Positions 59,101 to 64,000 of a stretch of 64,000 nucleotides of DNA are shown here, piece by piece. The DNA comes from Carposina sasakii (taxonomy: Eukaryota > Arthropoda > Insecta > Lepidoptera > Carposinidae). The notes under the pieces were generated by a model, which was not told where the DNA came from, did not search any database, and worked only from the letters and a program-made list of their open reading frames with translations. Every line of letters starts with the position of its first letter. Position 1 is the stretch's first letter. The position numbers and the translations under genes are program-made. The DNA is taken from positions 6,953,115 to 7,017,114 of the forward strand of contig CP053161.1 of the NCBI GenBank assembly GCA_014607495.2, in the 5' to 3' direction.

Positions 59101-62100
59101 ACAGAAACTTTGAGTTTTATTGGTGTACATTTTACCTAGACTTTCGTCCATGCTATTTTGCACGGCGGACGAATCTTCATTAGGTATACGAGAACAATTT
59201 GTTTATTGGTGTTGATTATGACATAGATGTGCCAACGAATCGATATTTCATCATATCGCCGGTTCCGTATGCATTGTTGTGTTATCGTGACAACTGCGAA
59301 AGTGAACCAACCTAATTTAGGGTTCAAACATTAGGTTCAAGTGTCAGATAACGCATATAATAGGAGTATTTGTGCATTTAGGGTCATCTTTTAAGATAAA
59401 ATAATTTTTAGCTTGTCTTGTCACCACAACATCCTCATTGCTTTCCGATTTCAATGAGGTTACATTAATCGTTTAAAGCTTCAGGATTAAGAAAAACGTG
59501 TTTAAGAATCGGCCAATTAGCATTTAGCAAAACGAGAAGAACGGATAGGAAATAGGTGACGTCCGTCCGTCATTCAAATCGATCCAATTAAAAACGGGAC
59601 ATGGGACTTGCTGCCTGCCTTCCTTTCCAAATCACAATTTTCCACGTGACCTATGACTTTTTCATTGAAAGGATCGATCACATAATTGGTTTTATACAAC
59701 TTTAAGCACGTGCTTCACATAAATTTATTTATGAATAGTCATAACCCCATATCTATCATAACCCTTCAAAATAATTATACAATAGTATACTAATATAAAT
59801 AGTATATGAACATTACTATTAGGAAGTTCGATTGAATCATGTTAAAAACACAATCAGCTGGTCCACTCACCAGCAGCCAGATAAACTCCAGACAGCAGAC
59901 TGCCAACCCAAGCGACAGTCCCTTTGCCTTCGCCGAAGAACTTGACCAGCTCCGGCAGGAAAATCCCGAAGGTGTAAGCTATGCCATCGACGATGAGGTT
60001 GCACATGAACGAGGCGAATACGACCACCCAGCCGTAACCGCCGTCAGGGGGCGGGGGGAGTTCGTTGTAGTCGAATCCCTCATCGTCATCGTCTGCTGCC
60101 CCTTCTGCGGTCAGACGCGCAGCTTCTTCGCATGATGTTTCGCTTTCAGTCTGGAATACAAAGGGATATGGTTAGAAAAGTTGTGTAGGTAATATAGCTT
60201 AAATGAATGAATGAAATTCGTACACAGCATTTAGTTTGCCTATGTTTTTTTTTTTGTAACAAATAACTTTCAGTATATTATGTGCCCCTTCTGTGCAAAT
60301 TCCATCCAGACTTTGATATCCGTCCAGCTAATTTGTTATAAAGATGTAACAAACAGACCTTTTTTGCATGTTATTGTGCCTTGCAAATTACATTAACCTA
60401 ACAATGATTATAACCATATTTTACTAATGTACTTGGCTAACACGCCCTCGCGTGTCTGGTTTGGAACCATTTCTCCTGTTCTTTATTTCTTCCGCTGTGA
60501 ATGTTTTATGAAATCAAACCTCCAACCGCACGACGTTCGTTAGGCCTTTTGTCATGATTTCTATGGCGCAAAAAATGCTTTGAATCATGGCAAACCCCAA
60601 TTACAGTACCAAAAAGGCAATTAGGGAACAAGAGAGGGTATCTACAGGTGCAATGATTCAGTATTATATCGCACTGTCCATGAGAATGATGCTAGGCAGC
60701 TACGACCGCTAAGTTATTCCTTTGGTTATGGGATATGTGGACAAGTAAAACTCAGAGTAGACCTTGTAGATAGACCTAATTTGACTGATATATATAATAA
60801 GGTAGGACCAGATAACTCTCTATGTGAGTGCCGTAAACATCTGCATGGTAAAGAAAACAATAAAAATCCGCACTATCTCTTGAAGCAGTGCTAAACAATT
60901 ATTTACTTAAGATAAGACCAGATTTACAAAACACTTGCATGCTATGGTAATGGAATTAAAAATGACTGCCAAATCCTCTGTCGTTATAAAACCCTGTGAA
61001 TTAGGATAGGATAGAGTTAGCGAAGCCAAAAGTCAACTTTCCTGAGGATTTACATCCTGAGCACCAATCATAGAGCCATTAGCGAATATTGTGGTCTTCT
61101 ATACAACACAACTAATATTAATGCTACATTGCGTGCAATTCTAGATAGTTAGAATAGTTTGTAAAAATATTCTACAAAAAGTTTAAGGCGAACGCGGTAC
61201 TACTCGTAAAATTATTAATGAACAGACATACCATCCTTTACTTTACCAAACCCCTACGCTAAACAACCACCATATAAAAACACTTCTCCATAATATAATC
61301 CGTTAGGATAGGGTTGATCGTTTCATCATTGTGCTGAGGGATTCAGCTTTGTTTGCCGAGATTTGGCTTATGTATAGCTATCGGGATGAAAAAATAACGT
61401 TTCCAATAATGTAATTTCAAAAAGAGATGGTAAAATTCATCATCCGAGTAATTGACCCGGTGGCTCAGTGGTAAGAGCGCTGGCACGGAATGCAGAGGTC
61501 GTGGGTTCGATTCCCACTCGGGTGAGGAATTTTTTCCATTTCTTTATGAATAATTTTATAACCACCATATATCCAATAAAGGGATATACTAAACTTAGGA
61601 GTAAACTAATAGATGAGTTATCTTTGCTTGACATTGCTAATGAATAGCATTAATTAGCGCTAAAACAAGTTAAAATATCAAATTAGGTACACACGTACTT
61701 TAAAATATTACACTAGTGCTATTATCTCATTTGTCATTAGTCTCTCAATACTTAATCAGTAAATGAACAGCTATCGTAGAAATATTTTAATTTATCTAAT
61801 CAAAGACTTTACTGACATTGCCAAAGAACTACTAAACGACTACCCATGTGGGCAGGTTTGGTGTGTTCGAGTCTCTAAAAACTTGGTAACCAACGCAGAA
61901 AAGCGATTGTTTATACGCCGATGGTACGCCTTGGAACGATATAAAATCAGCAGATTGCGAATAAATTCCGCACTTTACGTCCAATCTCGTAAAAATTCAT
62001 GTATCGTAAAGGTGTGACGTCACGATAATTACTTACGCGTATTTTAGTTTATTATTGCTGTTATCATAAACTGAAAGTGATTCTAATAAAATCGAAAGTC

Positions 62101-63585
62101 TACCATAATTTTGGCGCCATGTATTATGACAAATGTACAGGGTGTAACAGAAAGGGTATAACAGAAAGGGTTGTTAAGGCGAAAAGTTATGTAGATAGCC
62201 CACTATAGAGAACCTATTTCCAAAATTTGAGACTCGTATCACATGTTTATTTTTCAAGATTGTATGAACATTCATGAGTTGTTTCAGAATTCTCCATACT
62301 ACCTAGAAAAATAAATATGTGATTTCGAGTCTTAATTTTTGTAGGTAGGTTTCTTTAAGTGGGCTGTTTACATAGCTTTTCGCTTAACATACCCCTTTTG
62401 TTACACCCTGTATAGGTCTTTATCGATAATTGGTCATAATCCTAATTGGTACCTTTTGAAAACCAGCGCTGCTTGCAATGTAGGCACGCCTATTTTGTCT
62501 TAGCACCATCCAGCTGAAAGGGGACCTGTTTGGAGGTTGCACGTACGTCGTACACGGGATATGACTGCCGGGCTCCAAATAGGGCACACGGTTCTTCTTA
62601 TTATTCTTCTTTACATGTCTGCTCCTACCGGTCTACCTACTACTTTTGATTTGTAACTATTTCTATCCTATTTCTATTGTCTTGTTCAATGTTGTTTCTG
62701 TACGTGTAATCCCCAAATAAAAAACTATTCTATTCTATAATAATTTTGTATTCTTCTGGCACGAAATAAAAATTTCAATAATAAAAGCCGAGTTGATCTG
62801 AAAACACACCTAGGTATATTTGAAATAAAGATATGCTGGTCTGGAAGGGAAAATTCCAGAGATTAAAGTCGCAGCTTTCATACTATAGGGGCACATCTCG
62901 AAAATTTTGTGATTTCGAGTTTTTATGATATATCGGTACAGAATCAATACGCAAACATCTTAAACGCATTTTCCCAATAACCATTTTTTTTTTCGAGTTG
63001 TGCCCCTATAGTATGAAAGCTGCGACTGGCAAATCATATCGCGGCGTAAGAAACAATCATACCATGTGTACAAACAACAATCTTGTTTTTTGCATTACCT
63101 ACGCAATCATACAGTCGAATAACTTGACTTGTACGGTCGGTTAACTTCAATGCCAATGTCAAAGTCAGGGCAACAGCTACGGTGCACATATCGATGAGTA
63201 GGCACGGACGTACTTACATGTGAGACGTGTATTTTATATACTTAAATAGAAAATAAAATTTAATCAAATACTTATATCACTTATACCCAATCAGAATAAG
63301 AACCTGAAGCGTCAACCCCCCGTTCTAATAATTCTCCGGTAAAAATAATGCGTGACAGCTATCAGAATAACTATGCTAACTACGAGTATGTAAACCAAAG
63401 AATATGATTAAGTAGACATCTAACACAAGCAGCAACATTAGCACATCTTTGGTGTATGGTAGCTAGCTAGGTAACCTCAACGAAAACAAAGAGATTGAAC
63501 ATTGCAGACTTACCAAATCGGGAAATCTCAAACCGTATCCCTTGTCCGGGCATTTTAATGAAACATATTCAGAAGGCATTGTCAT
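37940..63585 (-). CDS. Monocarboxylate transporter (SLC16/MCT family), 14 coding exons
   Basis: A plasma-membrane major-facilitator protein expected to carry monocarboxylates such as lactate or pyruvate, usually with protons; the true substrate cannot be read from sequence. Exons (high to low): 63585-63514, 60150-59871, 57294-57151, 46668-46421, 46251-46123, 45142-44951, 43717-43545 or -43566, 42666-42606, 41796-41577, 41082-40904, 40477-40334, 39920-39842, 38785-38554, 38144-37940. All junctions are GT-AG and the frame stays open, giving 785 or 778 residues. The MCT signature PDGGYGWVV opens TM1 and [12 protein letters not shown] marks TM4-5. TM1-6 occupy about residues 63-245, a loop about 249-525, TM7-12 about 530-715, followed by an acidic tail ([14 protein letters not shown]). 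The start is the first ATG of exon 1; a non-coding upstream exon is possible. The loop is unusually long. The paralogue is not assigned. Confidence 0.95.
38417..38537. mobile_element. Foldback MITE, family B copy, beside the exon 13 donor
   Basis: AAGGGCAAATTTTTTCAATA and CCATTGAATAAATCGGTCCT are imperfect inverted ends, with GTCTTTCTCTAGAAC inside. It lies in intron 13, ending 17 bp from exon 13. Confidence 0.65.
38554..38785 (-). CDS. Transporter coding exon 13 (TM10-TM12)
   Basis: Acceptor TTATTCCATTTCAG, donor TTTAGAAG|GTATGT. Encodes the conserved [36 protein letters not shown] and TM12. A family B MITE starts 17 bp beyond the donor. Confidence 0.95.
38786..39841. other. Transporter intron 12
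   Basis: No recognised element apart from a C/T-rich patch near 39,565. No coding frame. Confidence 0.6.
39842..39920 (-). CDS. Transporter coding exon 12 (TM9-TM10)
   Basis: 79 bp. Acceptor TTTTATTTCCAG, donor GCTATTT|GTAAGT. Encodes [19 protein letters not shown]. Phase 0 in, phase 1 out. Confidence 0.93.
40155..40330 (-). mobile_element. Helitron-like repeat in transporter intron 11
   Basis: TTGCCCGCGCCTTCATCCGA, GTGGACTACAGAAAAAA and TGTGTACCAAATTTCTATTA match the 4,331 family. Its other end reaches almost to the exon 11 donor (40,333). Confidence 0.6.
40334..40477 (-). CDS. Transporter coding exon 11 (TM8-TM9)
   Basis: Acceptor ATTTCCATAG, donor GCTACG|GTAAGT. Encodes [20 protein letters not shown] with the conserved NT(F/L)GR block, then CGWVADFPW. 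Confidence 0.95.
40904..41082 (-). CDS. Transporter coding exon 10 (TM7)
   Basis: Acceptor TTGTGTTTTCAG, donor TTGAAT|GTAAGT. Encodes [19 protein letters not shown] and TM7 ([19 protein letters not shown]), typical of the start of the second MFS half. Confidence 0.95.
41098..41576. other. Transporter intron 9
   Basis: Contains degraded SINE tails near 41,225-41,290 (CTTCTGGACAAAGGCCTCTG) and 41,428-41,450 (GAGGCCTATGTCCAGCAGTG). No gene. Confidence 0.55.
41577..41796 (-). CDS. Transporter coding exon 9 (end of loop)
   Basis: Acceptor TTTATCTTCCAG, donor GAAGAAC|GTACGT. Encodes [20 protein letters not shown] and [15 protein letters not shown], a basic and serine-rich segment with possible phosphorylation sites. 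Confidence 0.92.
41850..41901. repeat. Perfect 24-bp-stem hairpin in transporter intron 8
   Basis: AGACATGGCTGTGTTTATGA... pairs perfectly with its complement ending ...CACAGCCATGTCT across a four-base loop. The near edge is 53 bp upstream of the exon 9 acceptor in the transcript, in the usual branch-point zone or just before it. Origin unknown. Confidence 0.85.
41938..42135. mobile_element. Foldback MITE, family A copy 3, rearranged
   Basis: Starts CAGGATGTAACAAAAAGGG, breaks off after 45 bp at GCTCGATCCCTG, then restarts with CAGGATGTAACAGAAAGGG and continues through CCTATTTCCAAAATTTGAGA. The right arm is missing. It lies in transporter intron 8. Confidence 0.7.
42206..42245 (+). repeat. 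SINE family S tail fragment
   Basis: GTCCAGCAGTGGACTGCAAT and AGGCTGACGAC only. It faces the larger opposite-strand copy at 42,308. Confidence 0.6.
42308..42545 (-). repeat. SINE-like repeat family S in transporter intron 8
   Basis: Starts CAGCCTATTGCAGTACACTG and runs through GGGAGGCGCTGCTGCCCACC to CAGGCATGGGGTGGTACGAA. Together with the 42,206 fragment it forms an inverted pair in the intron. Confidence 0.75.
42606..42666 (-). CDS. Transporter coding exon 8 (loop microexon-like)
   Basis: 61 bp. Acceptor TTTTGTTTCAG, donor GGTGAT|GTAAGT. Encodes [20 protein letters not shown] after a split arginine. Exons 7 and 8 together are a multiple of three. Confidence 0.9.
42830..43290. repeat. Dispersed repeat (SINE/LINE-derived) in transporter intron 7
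   Basis: Contains GGACTATGAGAGTAACAGAA, CCTGGCCAATCTCCGTAGAG and GTTGGCCGAAATACGGTCGG, all shared in reverse with 5,558-5,655. The long frames on both strands, including one with [15 protein letters not shown], are repeat translations. Confidence 0.6.
43545..43717 (-). CDS. Transporter coding exon 7 (loop, two possible donors)
   Basis: Acceptor TTTCATTTTCAG. Two donors 21 bases apart, both reading GATAG|GT (GATAG|GTCAGC ending at 43,566 and GATAG|GTATAG ending at 43,545), keep the same phase. The seven residues between them are optional. Neither donor is strong. Confidence 0.85.
43775..44005 (-). repeat. tRNA-derived SINE, diverged, in transporter intron 6
   Basis: ACCGGGATTCGATTCCAGGA is a B-box-like stretch on the minus strand, and the body (GAAACATCCATGACTAAGAT) resembles 16,590-16,625. 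Confidence 0.5.
44006..44950. other. Transporter intron 6, remainder
   Basis: AT-rich. A fragment of a SINE tail (CTGCTGAACATAGGCCTCCC) lies at 44,830-44,900. No gene. Confidence 0.5.
44951..45142 (-). CDS. Transporter coding exon 6 (loop, proline-rich)
   Basis: 192 bp, phase 0 to 0, encoding a low-complexity stretch [17 protein letters not shown]. The acceptor region is purine-rich (AAAGACAAAGCAG), so an alternative acceptor three bases upstream is possible. The weak polypyrimidine tract makes regulated inclusion plausible. Confidence 0.85.
45143..45673. other. Transporter intron 5, first part
   Basis: A tRNA-like scrap (GCCGGGATTCGAACACAGGA) lies near 45,485. No gene. Confidence 0.5.
45674..45915. 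mobile_element. CpG-rich palindromic MITE in transporter intron 5
   Basis: CCCCCACACTAGCGTC and GACGCCAGTGTGAGGGG are inverted ends. The arms continue as GGCGCCGGGCGAGCGTC and GTGGAAGCCGAAC, all repeated in reverse complement near the other end. Two shorter inverted GCGACG segments lie near the middle. Element class unknown; it is strikingly GC-rich for this genome. Confidence 0.75.
46123..46251 (-). CDS. Transporter coding exon 5 (loop, skippable)
   Basis: 129 bp, phase 0 to 0, encoding a charged segment ([17 protein letters not shown]). Skipping it would keep the frame. Confidence 0.92.
46421..46668 (-). CDS. Transporter coding exon 4 (TM4-TM6)
   Basis: Acceptor TATCTCCTTTACAG, donor CCTAAG|GTTAGT. 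Encodes [18 protein letters not shown], the second family signature with [17 protein letters not shown]5 and TM6, and ends at RPLVYPK, where the central loop begins. Separated from exon 3 by the 10.5-kb intron that holds the Harbinger element. Confidence 0.95.
46669..47964. other. Transporter intron 3, part adjacent to exon 4
   Basis: AT-rich. One family B MITE remnant lies at 47,280-47,360 (AGGTCAGATAGCCTATCTGA, AAGGGCCGGTTTTTTCAATG). No gene. Confidence 0.5.
47965..48020 (+). repeat. Left piece of a ~165-bp tandem unit interrupted by the Harbinger element
   Basis: GAGACACTGGAGTTTGTTAA ... TCACGAATACTGAAGCCTTA continues, after the transposon and its TTA duplication, at 51,455. The same unit is repeated at 51,560. 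Confidence 0.8.
48021..48065. repeat. Harbinger left terminal inverted repeat
   Basis: 45 bp identical to the reverse complement of 51,410-51,454. It contains the palindrome ATCGTACGAT (48,043-48,052). Confidence 0.92.
48066..48250. promoter_or_regulatory. Subterminal motif repeats of the Harbinger element (left)
   Basis: ATCGTGCGAG (48,131), GATCGTACGATGCG (48,161) and GATCGTGCGATC (48,178) recur, interleaved with three variants of GTCCTAATTG. Such repeats are often binding sites for the element's DNA-binding protein; that role is inferred. Confidence 0.55.
48394..50665 (+). CDS. Harbinger-encoded MADF-BESS protein (311 aa, 2 exons)
   Basis: Exons 48,394-48,529 and 49,866-50,665. The donor is ACAA|GTAAGT and the acceptor TTATTTATTACAG; the join keeps the frame and gives 311 residues. 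Residues about 1-95 form a MADF domain (Myb/SANT-like): [28 protein letters not shown] and [15 protein letters not shown] serine-rich linker and a basic KRKRKE stretch (about 189-194, possible nuclear signal) precede a BESS motif at about 227-262 ([20 protein letters not shown]). In PIF/Harbinger elements the second gene usually encodes a Myb/SANT-type protein that helps the transposase reach the nucleus and the ends; this looks like that partner. The start is the first ATG in frame with the MADF domain. Its second exon runs opposite the transposase intron. Confidence 0.9.
48702..48900. mobile_element. Small foldback MITE nested inside the Harbinger element
   Basis: GGCATAGTGAGTTCACCCAT and its imperfect complement ending GGTGAATTTAGTATGCC, both extending into GAGGAGCCCC, enclose about 110 bp. 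It lies in the MADF gene intron, just beyond the transposase stop codon, so it does not break either protein. Confidence 0.75.
48941..51288 (-). CDS. Harbinger transposase (DDE superfamily, ~394 aa, 2 exons)
   Basis: Exons 51,288-50,984 and 49,820-48,941. The donor is ATCAG|GTAAGT and the acceptor TTATTTACAG; the join reads [16 protein letters not shown], in frame. The catalytic residues are present: D173 in [13 protein letters not shown]263 in [10 protein letters not shown] and E302 in [20 protein letters not shown], the pattern of the PIF/Harbinger (DDE_Tnp_4) endonuclease. LLHNII follows as expected. HARBI1-type proteins are about 350 residues, so length is normal. Start chosen at MALYRD; in-frame upstream ATGs exist in the subterminal region. 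It would cut and reinsert the element with TTA/TWA target choice. No frameshift or stop seen. Confidence 0.92.
51289..51454. promoter_or_regulatory. Right subterminal motif repeats and terminal inverted repeat of Harbinger
   Basis: ATCGTACGA (near 51,379 and 51,424), GATCGTGAGATG and CGCACGATAGACATCGCGCG lie upstream of the transposase start. The outer 45 bp (51,410-51,454) is the inverted repeat. The transposase promoter must lie here. Confidence 0.6.
51455..51832 (+). repeat. Tandem ~165-bp units with coding-like sequence
   Basis: GAGACACTGGAGTTTGTTAA ... TATGCTCTGATATTTCAATT ... GGACAATTCCTATCCTAAGC is present twice (one unit split by Harbinger, one from 51,562). The second unit reads [20 protein letters not shown] then [19 protein letters not shown]. 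The first carries a one-base deletion and an in-frame stop, so they are not a functional gene now. The protein is not recognised. Confidence 0.6.
51833..53041. other. Transporter intron 3, middle part
   Basis: AT-rich. No gene or complete repeat seen. Confidence 0.5.
53042..53125 (+). repeat. tRNA-derived SINE fragment
   Basis: CTGGCACGGAATGCAGAGGT, then GGGTTCGATTCCCACCCGGG and GAGGAATTTTTTCCATTTC, the same family as 61,450. The 5' half of the tRNA-like head is missing. Confidence 0.65.
53126..53671. other. Transporter intron 3, AT-rich part
   Basis: No gene or repeat seen. Confidence 0.5.
53672..53892 (-). repeat. SINE-like repeat family S
   Basis: Starts TTCTTCAGCCTGTTGCAGTC and runs through GCGCTGCTGCCCACCTCCCG to CTGGCACCACGCGGC; an internal piece near the end is deleted. 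Confidence 0.75.
53945..54515 (+). other. Coding-like fragments of unknown origin
   Basis: Three plus-strand stretches look protein-like: [19 protein letters not shown] (53,997-54,070), [20 protein letters not shown] (54,130-54,190) and [19 protein letters not shown] (54,393-54,460). They are separated by stops and lack splice sites that would join them. They could be a decayed retrocopy or transposon gene. I do not recognise the protein. Confidence 0.3.
54516..57150. other. Transporter intron 3, part adjacent to exon 3
   Basis: AT-rich with degraded repeat scraps. A family B MITE remnant lies near 56,174-56,240 (AGGGCCGTGATAGAGAAAGA, CAGATAGGCTCTGAC). No gene. Confidence 0.45.
57151..57294 (-). 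CDS. Transporter coding exon 3 (TM2-TM4)
   Basis: Acceptor TATGTTTTCCCAG, donor CTTGGAG|GTAAGA. Encodes [18 protein letters not shown]3 ([15 protein letters not shown]) and the start of TM4. Phase 1 on both sides. Confidence 0.95.
57376..57513. mobile_element. Foldback MITE, family B copy, in transporter intron 2
   Basis: GGACCGATTTTTCCAATATA and CTATGGAAAAAGCAGCCCTT are imperfect inverted ends around CAAGTTTTAGAGAAAAACAG. Confidence 0.6.
57514..59870. other. Transporter intron 2, remainder
   Basis: AT-rich. One foldback element at 58,946-59,056 is listed separately. No gene. Confidence 0.5.
58946..59056. mobile_element. Small foldback element
   Basis: AAAAATAGGCCAAGGTCTTG and AAGAACTTGGCCTATTTCTG are inverted ends. 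GATAAAGTTTGAGACC and TTTTGAAACTTTATC pair inside. Confidence 0.65.
59871..60150 (-). CDS. Transporter coding exon 2 (TM1 and start of TM2)
   Basis: Acceptor TTTGTATTCCAG, donor GCTGCTG|GTGAGT. It encodes an acidic cytoplasmic N-terminus ([10 protein letters not shown]), the [11 protein letters not shown] signature and TM1. It ends with one base of a split glycine codon. Confidence 0.95.
60151..60623. other. Transporter intron 1, first part
   Basis: No gene or recognised repeat. Confidence 0.5.
60624..60893 (+). other. Open frame without start, possible retroelement fragment
   Basis: A plus-strand frame of about 89 codons runs from a stop before GGAACAAGAGAG to TAA at 60,891-60,893. It reads [20 protein letters not shown] and then [14 protein letters not shown] ... 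HYLLKQC. The C-x-C ... H-x-L-L-x-Q-C spacing resembles the cysteine/histidine motif near the end of some LINE ORF2 proteins. There is no ATG and no clear splice signal. Probably a decayed LINE piece. Confidence 0.3.
60894..61449. other. Transporter intron 1, middle part
   Basis: AT-rich, no gene. A family-less repeat scrap may continue from the preceding frame. Confidence 0.45.
61450..61530 (+). repeat. tRNA-derived SINE head
   Basis: ACCCGGTGGCTCAGTGGTAA (A box, good D-arm GCTC/GAGC), then GGTTCGATTCCCACTCGGGT (B box, T-arm and acceptor strand). The acceptor stem pairs imperfectly and the anticodon arm does not form a proper five-base stem. The same head and 3' continuation occur at 53,042, so I call this a SINE rather than a tRNA gene. 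Translated in reverse it yields the well-known artefactual peptide [20 protein letters not shown]. Confidence 0.7.
61531..62137. other. Transporter intron 1, AT-rich part
   Basis: An 84-codon frame at 61,763-62,017 is rich in basic residues but has no known domain, and I do not call it a gene. Confidence 0.45.
62138..62410. mobile_element. Foldback MITE, family A copy 4
   Basis: CAGGGTGTAACAGAAAGGG at the left and CCTTTTGTTACACCCTG at the right, TA outside both ends. The left arm contains a short internal duplication of AACAGAAAGGG. Otherwise like copy 2. Confidence 0.83.
62411..62866. other. Transporter intron 1, part between two MITEs
   Basis: Near 62,690-62,735 there is a LINE-tail-like AATAAAAAACTATTCTATTC. 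No gene. Confidence 0.45.
62867..63027. mobile_element. MITE with ~27-bp perfect terminal inverted repeats
   Basis: AGTCGCAGCTTTCATACTAT and GGGGCA are inverted perfectly as TGCCCC and ATAGTATGAAAGCTGCGACT. The interior is AT-rich and non-coding. No clear target duplication. Confidence 0.75.
63028..63513. other. Transporter intron 1, part adjacent to exon 1
   Basis: No gene or recognised repeat. Confidence 0.5.
63514..63585 (-). CDS. Transporter coding exon 1
   Basis: Encodes residues 1-24 ([17 protein letters not shown]...). It ends in phase 0 at GATTTG before a strong donor GTAAGTC. A possible acceptor (CTTGTATCTAG) lies 14 bases upstream of the ATG, so the 5' UTR may begin in an earlier exon. 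Confidence 0.75.
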
Positions 63586-64000
63586 TCCGGCCTTGCTAGA
63601 TACAAGTGCAAGGTCTGCACGTGGTATTGATTCATGTTTAATGAGCAACTTATTATAAACATAGTGCCGGAAATGACGAGCGACAGAACTATTATAATTG
63701 ACTACACTTTAAAATTTCCTAAACGTGGGAATAGGGAATATACGTCTGACACGAAAACATATTTTTTATATTTTATTCGAAAGATATTACAAATACAAAC
63801 CGAATAGTGCAGAAATAGCACCAATCTGTTAGTAAATACCAAAGTTACAGGAGTTTAAAAGTTTGAAAAATTTAACGAAAAAAATGTATAACATAAAAGG
63901 AGTCAAAACATACAAATTTACCCATATTTTGAATTACCTCATTGATTTAATAAATACTTTATTAATATCTGCACCTATTAATAAACATATTTTATTGACA
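63586..64000. other. Upstream of transporter exon 1
   Basis: Either 5' UTR plus promoter or an upstream intron. The frame stays open for some distance upstream of the chosen ATG. A CTTGTATCTAG acceptor-like site lies at about 63,600-63,610. No TATA/initiator pair could be fixed with confidence. Confidence 0.35.

Noticed and set aside
59839..60135. 98-codon plus-strand frame
   Set aside because: It is the antisense of transporter exon 2, which has clear splice sites and family motifs.
61450..61525. Candidate functional tRNA gene
   Set aside because: The D-arm and T-arm are good, but the anticodon arm and acceptor stem pair poorly and the sequence is shared with a dispersed repeat.
61440..61634. 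Minus-strand frame containing [21 protein letters not shown]
   Set aside because: This peptide is a well-known artefact of translating a tRNA-like SINE head backwards. The plus strand has A-box and B-box sequences and a second copy at 53,042.
1..64000. CRISPR array, operon, prophage or bacterial mobile element
   Set aside because: None is present; the window has introns, insect repeats and eukaryotic splice signals throughout.

Overview
The window is typical moth or butterfly (Lepidoptera) nuclear DNA: AT-rich, intron-rich, and dense with small repeats of lepidopteran type. These include foldback MITEs with TA or 8-bp target duplications, Helitron-like elements with CCAT runs, SINE tails ending in GAT repeats, and LINE 3' ends. 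There is no bacterial or viral gene organisation. All calls come from reading the sequence and from recognising motifs; no database search was run.

The only host gene I can assemble is on the minus strand between about 63,585 and 37,940. It is a 14-coding-exon monocarboxylate transporter (SLC16/MCT family) of 778 or 785 residues, depending on which exon 7 donor is used. All splice junctions are GT-AG and the reading frame is continuous through all 14 exons. Exons 2-4 encode TM1-6, exons 5-9 a large cytoplasmic loop, exons 10-13 TM7-12 and exon 14 an acidic tail. Several loop exons can be skipped without changing frame. Many introns carry MITEs, some within 20 bp of splice donors.

Intron 3 of the transporter (about 10.5 kb) holds an apparently intact 3,434-bp PIF/Harbinger DNA transposon (48,021-51,454). 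It has 45-bp perfect terminal inverted repeats, a TTA target duplication, a two-exon DDE transposase on the minus strand and a divergently arranged two-exon MADF-BESS protein on the plus strand. It sits inside an older tandem repeat that looks partly coding. This is the best candidate in the window for something still functional and mobile.

From 1 to about 37,300 I find no convincing protein-coding host gene. The main items are a dead Tc1/mariner-type element with ~600-bp inverted repeats (17,744-20,358), several foldback MITE families, two related hAT-like MITEs with 8-bp target duplications, LINE 3' remnants, an unusual 150-bp palindrome (5,285-5,434), and a weak promoter-like GC island near 13,800. 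The stretch at 32,300-37,300 just downstream of the transporter is AT-rich and comparatively repeat-poor and may include its 3' UTR. The 3' end of the transporter gene has been tandemly duplicated into its own flank (37,329-37,600).

I do not see a clearly new biological system. The most interesting points are the intact Harbinger with its MADF-BESS partner and subterminal motif repeats, the modular loop exons of the transporter, and several precise hairpins of unknown role.
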